Shown here in pieces: positions 10,587-22,600 of a DNA stretch of 64,000 nucleotides (position 1 is the stretch's first letter; every line of letters begins with the position of its first letter). The stretch covers positions 9,914,001 to 9,978,000 of the forward strand of contig BSYO01000003.1 in assembly GCA_033239525.1 (NCBI GenBank). The letters are read 5' to 3'. The notes beneath the pieces are model-generated. The model made no database searches and was not told the DNA's origin. It saw only the letters and a program-made list of their open reading frames with translations. The translations under genes and the position numbers were made by a program. This stretch comes from Nepenthes gracilis (taxonomy: Eukaryota; Streptophyta; Magnoliopsida; Caryophyllales; Nepenthaceae).

Positions 10587-13500
10587 GCATATTTTAAATG
10601 TTTGCATATACTCATGATTTACTATCATATACGCATATTTTATTAATGTATAATCATATATTATTTACATACTTTGTTAGCGTTAGACTCATATTTATAA
10701 TATTTTAAAAATTCTAGTAAGCTTAGAAATCTTATAGGATTAGATAGAGAATTATTCCAAGAGAATAATTTAAAATATTTTACATATATTTTGGGCTTGT
10801 AAATGGATTTGGATATTATTTTTAAAAAATTCTATTTAAGTTTTTCAATATATGTGTATCTGGATTATTGATATATACTTTTTCCTTACATTATATTTTG
10901 AGTTTAGCAGGTGCAGTGTGATTTGGACTGAATTGGTACAGTTTAACCATCTATATGGCTGCAATTGTTACATTTGTTGTTATTATTATATGATTTGGTT
11001 TGTAGAATTCAGCCCAAATTTTAATTTAGACTTTAATTTTTATTATGTTTTATTTTGATTTTATTTTATTATCTGATTGGTTCAAAATCATGACAATAAG
11101 CACCTTCATCTTGACTACCCATCTCTCAAAAATTGATTATGAGAAGACACCTTACACAGACCTCATTCTACTACACCACATGTGGGAAAGTGGCATTGAA
11201 CCCTAAAAAATTTGAACAAACTTAACACCGATTATGTAATGACTCGAGCTCAAGTCCCTTAATCCAACTCTGACAATCCAAGCAAAAAATTTGAATTATC
11301 CAAAATTATTAATTATAAGTCATAAATTATAACACTACTTAATATAAATGAACTCAAATTTAATCAAATCACTAAATTTATGACACCATAAATAATCATC
11401 ATAATTTTATCATTAAATACACGTTTATAATACTAATAACAAATTACCTGAAATAGAAATAGTATCGATATCCATAATATCAAATTCTCATAAATAAAAA
11501 CCCAATAAATGTCTAAAAATTAATGATCCAATAAAAATCTCATATTTCTATCATGAAAGTCTCAAAATTATCAATCTAGATTTTAAGATAATACAAATCT
11601 ATATCACCAATGTCAACATAAATGAAACCAATAAAATTAATCGAATCACGATAAATTATAATGACAGAAATACAAATAAAGCATCTCGAATAATTTTACA
11701 AATTAAAATTATTATTCATAATACTAATAACAAATTACACGATCCAAAAGTTATAAGTATTGATATAGGAATAATATGGATTCAAATACTCATTAAATAA
11801 AAATTCAATAAATGAAATATTAATAAAATTACTTTATTCAACAAAAATGAATCAAATTTCTATCAATGGTTGGGTAAACCGAGATCAATTTTGAAATTAC
11901 CTCAATCCTCCCAAATGCTATATGTATTATCTCATACCATTTCGATATCCCTCATCAATGATATCCCGATATCATTCTCAACTGGTCATTAGGTTATAAG
12001 TATCCAATAAAATACCTCAACCTTCAAAATAAAATCAGTATCAAAAAATTATAGATTATTCCAATGTTTTAAAATCTAATAAGATTCTAGAGTAGAGAAA
12101 TACTCGTTTATTTAGTAAGCATTTTCGAATAATAATAATAAACAAAGAATTGTTAAATTATTGAAATAGAAAAAAATTTTAAAAAATTTGAATATTTTGT
12201 TGACCCTTTTAAATGTCTAATTCAATTATCACCGGTCTTCTAAGTGTGCCTAATCTTAAATCTAAGGCTATAGAACACCCTTTTATTTTGTCGCTACCAA
12301 ACAAATTTATAATTACCCAACTTATCCAACTATTCCAACTCATCCCATAATAGTCCACTTGAAATAATAATTCTCATTAATGTATTCCTCAATCAGCTTA
12401 TAATTTCAATATATATATATAGTCCCACATACAAAAATTTATACTATATATAGATATATGCACGTACACCCTAAATAATAAGTGTATATATATATATATG
12501 CCCATATATTTTTGTTATTTATTTATTCATTCATTCATTATTTTCTTTTGAACTCCCATATACCTATATCTATATACCCATTACCGTACCCAGGCACACA
12601 TGCCCACTGACATACACACACAACACAGACCCACACAGGCAGGCTGACATACACACACAACACAGACACACGCCACTGATGTACACACACAACACAGACA
12701 CGCATGCATATCATCTTCTCACCCATACCATCCGCCTACATACATATGGGTATACATATATATCCATATAATACATGTAAATTTACACCCACACAACGTA
12801 TCCCATACTACACATTCAGCAACCGGGTTCCGAATCACATTTTCTCTACTTCCACTAACTGGCAAACTCGACGCGCAACAAAGCATGGAGCTCTGTTCTT
12901 TCGCATCTCCTCCGATTTCCACCGTAAAACAAGAACAATCTCAACATTTTCTTTTCCCACGTGAACGACAACTATTTTGTTATATTATCCCACCAAATTC
13001 CAACCCTCAATTTAATGAGAAACCCTCAAAATTTCAAGTTCTTTGTGGTGCTTTGTTTTTCCCCCAAATTTTGATTCATAGGAAACATGAGTGATTCCCA
13101 CAAAATCACGCATACTAGCTTGATTATTAATATTAACAACAAGGAATATAAATGATTGCAAGAGAAAGGAGGAATTTACTTGCAAAAATGGAAGATTACT
13201 TGCCTGAATTGTAGCACGGCTAGGGTTTAGTGACAGCGGTGGCGGTGGCGACGGCGGCCCAAACCTACGGCGGCGACATTGATTACAGAGACAGTGGCGG
13301 CTTCGAACAATTACGGCGACACTCCCTCCGACACCAGTCGACGACGGCGGTAGCGGCTTTGCTCTGCTTAGGCTCACTTTTCCCCCCTCTATTCACCAAA
13401 CACTACTATCTCTTAAGTAGTCGATTTTGGGTTTTACTGGATTTCCATTCTGACGTCGATCTTTCCTTTCTTTCTTCCCCCTCGCCGCAGCCTTCCTGCC

Positions 13501-13636
13501 GTTCCCCCTTTTCCCTTCTTCTTTCCCCCTTCTCCTTCTTCTCCTTCCCTCCTTCTTCTCCTTCCTTTTCTTTTTTTCTTTTTACTTTCTTTCATTTCTT
13601 CTTTTTTCTTTCTTTCCCCTACCTTCCCGTATAGTG

Positions 13637-13677
<41 letters not shown>

Positions 13678-14442
13678 TTATTTTTTTACATGTATTTATT
13701 TATTAAAATATTAATTAATTATTTATCTAATTATAATAATACTTAAAATTTAAATATTGATTTCTAATATTTTAACCCTTTTTAAATTTAATTTCATAAT
13801 TATCTTTTAAATTAATAAATTCTAATGTACTAAAATTCATATAATTTAAATATATGATGATTCACTTGATTAATTAAATCTATAATAAAACTAATTTAAT
13901 CAAATATCTTAATTACTTTAAATAAATTCAAGGGTTGAAATACCTAAACTCAAATTATTAATTCAAATTAATAACTTGAATATCTAAACCCAATTACAAG
14001 ATTCTTAATTCAAAATAATTACTAAAATAATCAAATAATTATAAAAATTAATTAAATAATTTATTTTTATAAAATTATAAATTTAAAAATATTCAATATG
14101 TAACAAATTACGGTTGCAAACATTACTAACTCACCGATATATGAGTAAACAGAGGTGATAAAAGTAAAAATTACTAACCCTAAAAATTATTCTCATTCCC
14201 CTTCTTTTTATTTATTTTTTGGTCTTATCTATTGAGGAAATAAATTTATGTCATACTATTTTAAATAAAATTTAACATATAAAAAAATAAAAAAAAGTAT
14301 TGATTCATCTTTGGATCCAAGTTATTGGATGAATTAGGAAACCGCTTGATTTTACTTGACAGATTGAATTGAAACGGGTCTGGTATTTGTTACTTCGAAA
14401 TTGGATTCTAACACCACAATTAATAAATAATAGTCAAATAAT
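10587..14442. other. AT-rich intergenic DNA with microsatellites; possible long LTR remnant
   Basis: No gene is recognised. The stretch contains dinucleotide runs (12409-12420, 12487-12500), a ~40-bp ACACACAACACAGAC tandem repeat (12611-12700), a pyrimidine-rich tract (about 13486-13625), and an (ATT)n run (13640-13676). From about 11235 (TGTAATGACTCGAG) to about 14108 the composition is that of long gypsy LTRs: AT-rich ends, a GC-rich GGCGGTGGCG core at about 13240, then a CT-rich tract. A pair of short direct repeats (CACCGAT at 11226 and 14132) flanks it loosely. Calling it a solo LTR is a guess. Confidence 0.3.
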
Positions 14443-15461
14443 TGTCAGGATTCACCTCCTAGTACGTTCTCCAATACTCAAGTTAGAAATCTTTTTTAGT
14501 TGATTAGTAAGATTGGAGGATAAGTAGATAATTCATATATAGATGTTTTAGGAATTAAGTGTTAGTGAAGGATTAGACTCTAACGAGTGCGCTCAACTGG
14601 GGATCAATTTTGTGTAAAGGAATGGGTTTCAATGAGTGCATTTGGTTGGAGAGTGACTTTGAGATAGAAGATTGAGTTTCGATAGGTGTGCTCGGTTGGA
14701 GAGTGACTTTAAGATGGAGAAACTGAACTCCGAGTGAGTGCTCAACTAAGAAGCGGCTTGAAGACAGGTGAACTTGATATGAAGCGGCTTACAAATAGAT
14801 GCACGTGATAGGGAGTAGCTTAGAAAGACAAGTGTCTCGACGGAAAACGGCTTAGCGATAGATATGCTTGTCGGGGAATGGCTTAGCGACAGGTGCACTT
14901 GTTTGGGAGCATCTTATAGAGAGAGGTGTGCTTAGCAATAAGTGACTTTGTTGCATCTCTTTGCATTTGAGAGTTTGAAGATTTGGAAAGCAATTCGAAG
15001 TCTAACCTTACGAATGTTTTTTTGAGTCAAAAGTCCCCCTCCTCCGTAGAGGTAAATAGACATTTATAACGTTGGAGTCGATATAGCCTTCTTTAGGCCT
15101 CACAATTGGTGTTGTGTAGGCTTGTTAAACTATTTCAACAATTATGGGTGGCTGCAGATGTTAACTATCGCTTGATAATATTTGTCACACTACTGTTATA
15201 TTTTTAAGGCAATTCGTAATTACAAGATAATATTTTGAGAATATTTGCTGAATTGAATTGTTAAGTGAGTGTTATTAGGCCGTGCTCATGGGCCTATTTA
15301 GTGGGCAACTTCAATGGCATATATGCCGTTGGGTAGATTTGGGTTGTGCAGTCTGGATCTTGGGTTGTGAGAAAGTTCTCTTGGGTTGCTGTTTTCTAGG
15401 GTAGTCTTGTGGGGCAGATTTTTGGCTAACCTAATGAACTACAAGACCCACCAAGGATGCA
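14443..15461 (-). repeat. Probable solo LTR of an unidentified retrotransposon
   Basis: About 1 kb of moderately GC-rich sequence lies isolated in AT-rich DNA. It begins TGTCAGGATTCACC and ends near AAGGATGCA, so both ends could be TG/CA. On the - strand a TATA-like GTTATAAATG sits at about 15060-15070, as in an LTR promoter. Inside (14590-14960) is a set of diverged ~40-bp repeats built on GAGCGGCTTAGAGACAGGTG. No partner LTR, gag or pol is nearby. No target-site duplication could be confirmed. Confidence 0.4.
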
Positions 15462-16003
15462 AAAAATAAAAAAAAATCTAATTAAATCTCATATTAATTA
15501 TTCACTAAAGTTATTTATTTATCAATTTATATTATTTGTTTGCTTATTCTTATGCATACTTAATGTGGCATGAGTTCAAAGATCCGGCAAGACAAAGTGT
15601 AGTTATCATTTGATAAACACTTAAAAACAATGTATAATTATAAAAAGGTTATATAATTAATTTATAACTATTTTAATAACAGATGTCTCATTATATATAA
15701 AAAATAATAAAATTGAAAAATATATTAAAAATTAAATAATATTTTTATCCGTTATAAAAATATTCTAAATTTAATAAATTAGTTAGATATAAATATAATA
15801 TAAATAATATAAATAATTATAAATAAAGTATTTTTTAAAATTTAAAGCTTTGCCACCTGTGATAAACAGATTAAATAAAATATTGTTTTTAGTGATAATC
15901 ATGAAGTCGACGATAACAGACTAGCTATTTACTCGGATAAACTTTTACATATTTAAGAAATCTCGGTCAAAGGGTCTCTCTCTCTCTCTCTCTGTGTCTC
16001 TCA
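15462..16003. other. AT-rich spacer and start of the FURRY-like 5' leader
   Basis: AT-rich DNA with no recognisable gene. A (CT)n microsatellite (15974-15993), typical of plant 5' leaders, lies near the 3' end. The transcription start of the downstream gene is probably near here, but no clear TATA box was seen. Confidence 0.4.
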
Positions 16004-16635
16004 ATGAAACCCTAAACGACGTCGATGCTGGAGAAGCGAAGTGAATGAGACTTTTGCACAGGGCTTTCATCACTAATAAAGGATATTTTCGGAATGATCA
16101 CATTTTAATGTTCAAACGGTAAGGAAAATGGTATTTGAGTTCGGTTGCACTTTGTACCCTTGCAACTGTTTTTGATCTGTGTAAATTTCCAATTTTTGTT
16201 TGCTGAGGGTGGAAAATCCTTTTTGGCCGAAGAAATCCGATTCAATGAAGCAAAATCGGAGTTTTTGGAGTTTGGGGTCAAAGTCCCTTTTTTTTTGCCA
16301 GAAGTTCGTTAGTCATTTTTTTTTGTAGCCTATGAGAGGATAATAACCCTTGACTTTTATCTATCTGAAGTGTCTCGTTCAACTGTAGCGGGAGTTTCTT
16401 AGATGGGTATCAGACAGAAGCACAATACCATGACATTATGCAGGTGTAATGAGTGGGAGTTGAAAGAGATTGAAGCATAGATAAGTTCAACTGAAGTGGG
16501 AGTTGCTTGGATGCGTATCCGATAGAATCATAACACCATGACTGCTTGCTGGTGTATTGAATGGGGTCGAAAGAGATTGACGCATAAATAAATCTCCAAA
16601 TATATATATAAAAAAAAGAACTCAGGAAAACAAAA
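16004..16635 (+). promoter_or_regulatory. Likely 5' leader of the FURRY-like gene, with short upstream ORFs
   Basis: Two tiny upstream reading frames occur: ATG AAA CCC TAA (16004-16015) and an eight-codon frame (16025-16048, ending TGA). They could lower translation of the main frame if they are in the mature mRNA. The leader may contain an intron, which cannot be resolved here. The 3' half holds a tandem duplication (16377-16591). Confidence 0.35.
16377..16591 (+). repeat. Tandem duplication of ~107 bp upstream of the FURRY-like start codon
   Basis: Copy 1 (16377-16484) and copy 2 (16485-16591) both begin GTTCAACTG, share GGGAGTT, CACCATGAC or its variant, and the end AAAGAGATTGA-GCATA-ATAA. 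They are about 80% alike. Copy 2 ends 45 bases before the start codon at 16636. Confidence 0.8.
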
Positions 16636-19600
16636 ATGAAGTCAGGCAGTGCGGCAAAGTTGATTGTGGACGCGCTCCTGCAGAGGTTTCTTCCGCTTGC
16701 AAGACGTCGTATCGAAACAGCTCAGGCGCAGGTATAAGTAATCAGTGCTTATCTCATTTTATATTTAAAATAGACCTGTTATTTGCACTGAATATGAGCT
16801 GATTGGAGATGGATTTTAGCTTGTCAATTTGCTAGACTAGAATACCGATACTGTTTAGGAAATTAAGTGAAGTACTCCATTTCTATGTATGGAGATTTGT
16901 ATCTGTGTGCATAAATTTGCCCTCTCAGCGAATAACTATCCTACACAGAGCGGGCTGTCGAGTTAGTCACGTCCTTTTCTGTTTCATATGTTATCAAGTT
17001 ATATGTTGTGATGAACACTTGTTTATATGTTATAGAGGAGCCTCTCATCACTATATGTAGATCAGAAGTTCTGTTATAGGGCAGACTTCAAGCCTGTAAT
17101 GGGTAGCAGTCACATCTTATGCCATTGAACTTCTGATATTGTTGTGTCCTATGCAGATATCGTCTAGCATTATTATCTTAAGTTGGTTTTAATTTTTTTG
17201 TGTCCACTATTATCTTATGTTGTTTTTAGCTTTTTGTGTTGGGTGCTCATAGTTGCAGTTTTTTTGCATTTTGAATTTTATAGGATGGGCAGTATCTTAG
17301 TCCGTTTGACCCAGCCTATGACCAAGTGTTGGATTCATTAGCCATGGTGGCACGGCATACACCTGCACCACTTTTGGATGCTCTTCTTAAATGGAGAGAA
17401 AGGTAAAACATAATTGTGAATCTCAACTATGGATGAAAATATCGGCCGATATGTATCGATATTGAGGTCCTCGATACCGGTATTTATTGATACTGAAAAA
17501 ATATCGCTATATGTTTTCATATTGACCGACTCGAATTTTTAACTAAAACCAACCAATATTTAAAATAGTTACCAATATATCGGATGATATAAGCTATATC
17601 CGATGCCTATATGTATTGTCCGATACGTTCAATACTGATATAATTATGACTGATATAGATACTGATATTTTCATCCATGATCTCAACTATAGGACCTCAC
17701 TTTGAATTGCCTGAAAGATGAAACTTTGTCAATGTGCTTGAGCTGTTTGCTTCATTCCCATTGCTTGACGATTGCACACCAGCTGTAATCACTCTACTTT
17801 TCACTAGCCTTTTTGGAAAATCATTTATTTGTTGATTTGAAGACCTCTTTGACCTGCTGGCTCTCAAAATGTTGGGTTTTTGCCATGTGAGGAGATTTTA
17901 TCTGGTTTTGATTTGCCATATTTCACAGCCATGTTATTTAAACCCCTTCTAAATGTGAAGCACTTGTGCTGCATTATTTTGCTGTGCTCTTCATTGATTA
18001 GTATCTAAATTGCCCTGGATTACTTTCCTCTTGAGCACCATGCTTCACTGCATGGGTGCTTCTGATATCAGACACCTTGAATACTAGACAGGATGCTGAC
18101 CTGGCCACACACTCACCTCTCTCCAAGTACACTTATGTGCATGTTCACTGGATTGTAATATATATTTATTGAATGTTGAATTGGTTATGGTTTTCTTTTG
18201 ATCTTTGAACTGATAAAAAGGATAAAGATTTTTATTTTGACGACAGTTGGTGAGATGGAAAGATAAAGTTCTATATGAACTTTATAGTGTTGGTTATTTT
18301 ATTGCTACTGACCATGGATCATTTTTATTTGACTAAATCTATTATTGTTGCTGAGTTTTTTATGTTTTCTTCAGTGAATCCCCAAAGGGTGCCAATGATG
18401 CCTCTACATTTCAGAAGAAGGTGAATATGATATTTGCTTTTATCTTTGTTCAACAATTTCAAGCATTAAGTATTGTATGAGGCATTGTCGGTTTAGTGAA
18501 CAATGAGACTAGCAAAATTACTTATTTTGTTAAATTTCAATTGCAGTAATCTGCTGTAAGTTCTACATATGGGAGTTAAATCTAAGTGAAAATTTACTTA
18601 ACTAACACTCTTCTTGGGCAGTTGAGAGGGAAGGAGAGGAAATGTATAGAGGAAGAGAGATTACCTTCGTAGGTCAGACAGGAAAGCATTTGTGCCACAT
18701 TGACGGAAGTTTAGTAGAGTAAATTGAAAAGCAGTGAGTAGTGCATGGGACCCATTGTCTGACTTTTAGACTTTTAATAGACACAATTATCCTTGACGTT
18801 GTGATGAGGGAGGCCTAGTGCACAATGCCCCCTCATCATTGGGTCCGGAAGAGGTTAGATATATTCAATCTTACCCTTGTATTGTAGAATTATTGTTTGC
18901 AGGGTTTGAATGCATGAATACCTTACCATTGCGTCAAGCCTTCCTTCTATCCTTGACAGTGTGGAACTGATTTTTTTAAGAATCATCATATGTGATGCCG
19001 GACCCAAGATAAGGTTGAAGTGGAAATTCAAAGCAAGTGGGTTAATCTAGTTGTAGTCAGATTTAGTCTATAATGTTTTGATTTTTCAGCATACTTACAT
19101 TATCAAGTGTATCTTTGGGAATTATTTAGCACGAGATATCTATAGGTTTTGTCATTCTCATAGTTAGAGAGGTGGACTCCTAGTAGAAATAGGTATCTTG
19201 AATTCTGAAATCATTATCTTATTCTAGCTTTCAAGAACCATTGTATTTCATCTCTCTTGTCCTTGTCTTACGAGTACTCGGCATCTATCTATTCTTCATG
19301 TTTAGAGTCCCACATTATTTCCCACAAACCTTCCTTTCTTCTTTTTGGAGATTACATTTGTAACAGGTGACAATGTCCTAGTCACTGAAATGTAATGGTA
19401 TGTTTGTTTTTTGAAATGAAATGAAAAGATTGAACAAGTTTTACCTACTAATGCTAAAATAAATATTGTGTTTTCTGATTGCTAGGAAAATAACTATTCC
19501 AACCAAGGATAAAATTTTTATAGTATGTGAATTGCAATTCCAAGTGCTTAATCTGGTGTCGATTTGGCAGCGGGCAACAGAGGTGGCTGGTTCTAGCTGG

Positions 19601-22600
19601 GGGTGTGGCTAGCGTTGGAGCGTGGTTGCTGATGCTAGAGGGTTTTTGCACAGCCAAGTTGTGGCCTTTGGTGGGGCGTGGTGGTTGGTGGCCCGGGGTG
19701 GGTAGGAATGGGTATTCCTGCTTGATGGGAATACATTAAGACGGAAGGGGGTGAGTTGGGGAATTCCTGAAGTGGTCACTTTTTTTTGTTGCCATGGTGA
19801 CATATATTACTAGTAAAAAGACCAGCCAAAAATAGGATAAATAATTGCTCTGTTTATTAGGTTGGAAAGCGATTTACATTCCCTCCAACCAAACATGTCC
19901 AGTGTGTTGGAGATTCTATAATTTTTTGGCTACATATACTTTATCTTGGAGAGTATTCTAATGTCAAAAATGCATTGACAGAACAAAAGCCAGGCTATAT
20001 TGCTTAATTTCAGTATGAATGTACAGGATTTCATACAGTTTAGTTTTCATTTCCATGTTGTGAAACTTTTTTTTCCCTTCCAGCTTGCAGTAGAGTGCAT
20101 ATTTTGCTCAGCTTGTATACGACTTGTGGAATGCTGCCAGCAGGAAGGACTTACAGGTTTAATATGCAAATGCATCCTCTTATATTTGAATATTGACTTT
20201 GGAAGTTTGAAGCTATGTAAATGGAGCTAACTGCTAATGCAGAGATGCTGTGGTCTGGGCTTGAGGACTTTGTCTTTGACTGGTTGATTAATGCTGATAG
20301 GTAAAATAGTTGTGAATAGTTTCATGCTTGTTGCCAGTATTTTGATTAAAGCTCCTACCAGTTATTCTTATGCATTCTTTTATAAATTATTAACGGAGTC
20401 TTTTTGTTGACCAACTTCATTCATGTTATATAATAGATTTAGGAATTTAGCTAGGAAGTAATATATTTCCATCAATAATCAATCATGCATCAGCATCTCA
20501 TTTGGCATTCTTCTTTGTTTGCTAACATCAAATTATGATATTAGGTAATGTGCTTTGTATAGGTTCCTATATGAATCGAGAATAATGCTTTCAATACTTA
20601 TTTACTATGGCAGTCTCTTCTTGATTAGTTGCTATAGCTTCCAAATTCTGGTTCCTTCTTGATTAGCTGCTACCTTTCAAGTTCTGATTTTAGTCTGTGT
20701 TTTCTTTAGCTGATAAAACTGATTTATGTTCTGTCTTGTGCATGAATTTACTTCATTGATAATTTGGACATCTTAACTGTTTTTTTTTTTTTTTTTTTTT
20801 TTTTGGGGGACAGGGAGGGCTGAAAGATACCATGAATATGTATACATAAGTCAAAGGGATTTTCAACACTTGCTTTTTCTCCATTTCAATCACGTATAAT
20901 TATTATTTTCTTTTCTAGATACATTGTTTGGTCATATTGATTTGTATTTTGCATTTCTTCAATTATGCTGAAACGGACATGGCAAATCAGCAGCCTTTCT
21001 GTTTTTTTTGGGGGGTGGGGGGGGGGGGGAAGGGTGGGGGATCATCTACTTGCATTTTATCTAGCAACCTGAAATTTTCTGGTCATACTATGCATCTCAC
21101 TCAAGGCCTAACTTGTAAGTTTCTATTTATGACTTCAAAATGCATCACCTCAGAAGATATATTTAAGACTTACAAATATATGGTGAAACTGTGAATTGAC
21201 ATCCAGAACTAAGTAATTATCAGAACTCATTTGGTAATTATGAAGGAAATCCAGCAGCAGTTGGAATTTGCGGCTCCAACACTACTCGATAGATTTCCCT
21301 GAATCTTTGTCGTTAATGAATTCTTAGAAGATACTATCATCAGAAGTAGAAACATGTATACAATCAATCAGAAGGAGCTGGTTTCTACAACAATTGAAGA
21401 TTGAGTTATTGGATGCCCAGGCTAGAACAGTATAGTTAGTATAATCCTGAGCTAGAAACATGTATTCGCATAATGTCTCTGAGTTATTGCTTATCATTGT
21501 GTTGACTTCATTTGCTTCTTGGAGATCTGGTTTGGCTAAATGTTTGCCACTGCAGGGCTGTTAGCCAGGTGGATTATCCATCCTTGGTTGATTTAAGGGG
21601 CCTCCTTTTGGATCACGTTGCTCAGCTTTTAGGTGCTTTATCTTGTATCAGGTAAATTTTGTTGTCATGTCATTGTTACTGTATGCAGTTTGCCCTTTTG
21701 ATTGTGTCAAAATATGCTTCTGCACCCCAAAAGAATGAATTATAATCTCAAATGTGCAGAATGTTTTTTAAAGTTCAGGCTTTTTTTCTGTTTTGGGGGT
21801 TGCGTGCTATTAAGTTGCTTAGAATATTGATGTATATTCTGCACTATTTTTTGTAGGGGTGCACACAGTTCTATTAATTGAACTGTTAGCTGTTTTTCTG
21901 ATCCAACCAGACTTAATGATTCATAAAAAATCGATTTGAAACTGATTAGGATTGGTGTATGATCTTATTTGCTTGGTTCATTGGTTAACACGTAACGGAA
22001 TTTGATAGTTGGGCTTTTAAACACATCAGCCCAATCTACTTTCATAGATTTGCTAGTGATTTTTTGGGTTGCTTAGGTCCAAACTTCTAATTTGGGCCAA
22101 GTTACTTTGCCTTTGTCTAAATGCAGTACAGGCCTAGATAACCTTTTGTTTTGCCCTAAAATAATAAAAAAACAAAGAAATTGAACATCATGTACAATTT
22201 GAAATTCTATCTTCCTAAGAGTGATATAAGCCAGACTACTACTTGTAAAAAAAGATTTGAGGAAAGGGTATTCACAGACTACTGGGTCCATTATAGTAGA
22301 AATAACATCCATAAATAATGAAAATTTCAAATTTTCATTAAATATAAAAATAAATGTTAAAGTTTCCTAAATGATTATTTTTTTCGGTATTAGCAAGGAT
22401 ATCAATGGCGGCCAGGGGTAAAACCTATCACTGTGGTATACCTTCGTTGAAGAGATACTATTTTTGTACATCTTAATTACCTATTTATGCTGTGTAAATG
22501 CTCACTCTTACAAATGGGATGCCATGATTAAAAAAAACATATATGTTGCCATGGGGGAATGTGTAAAAGCTATCAGAGGACTAGAAGCTGTGTAAACTCT

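Noticed and set aside
13230..13634. 134-codon + strand open frame (MTAVAVATAAQTYGG...)
   Set aside because: It reads through a GGCGGTGG-type repeat and a CT-rich tract; the product is low complexity (Phe/Ser/Pro) with no domain.
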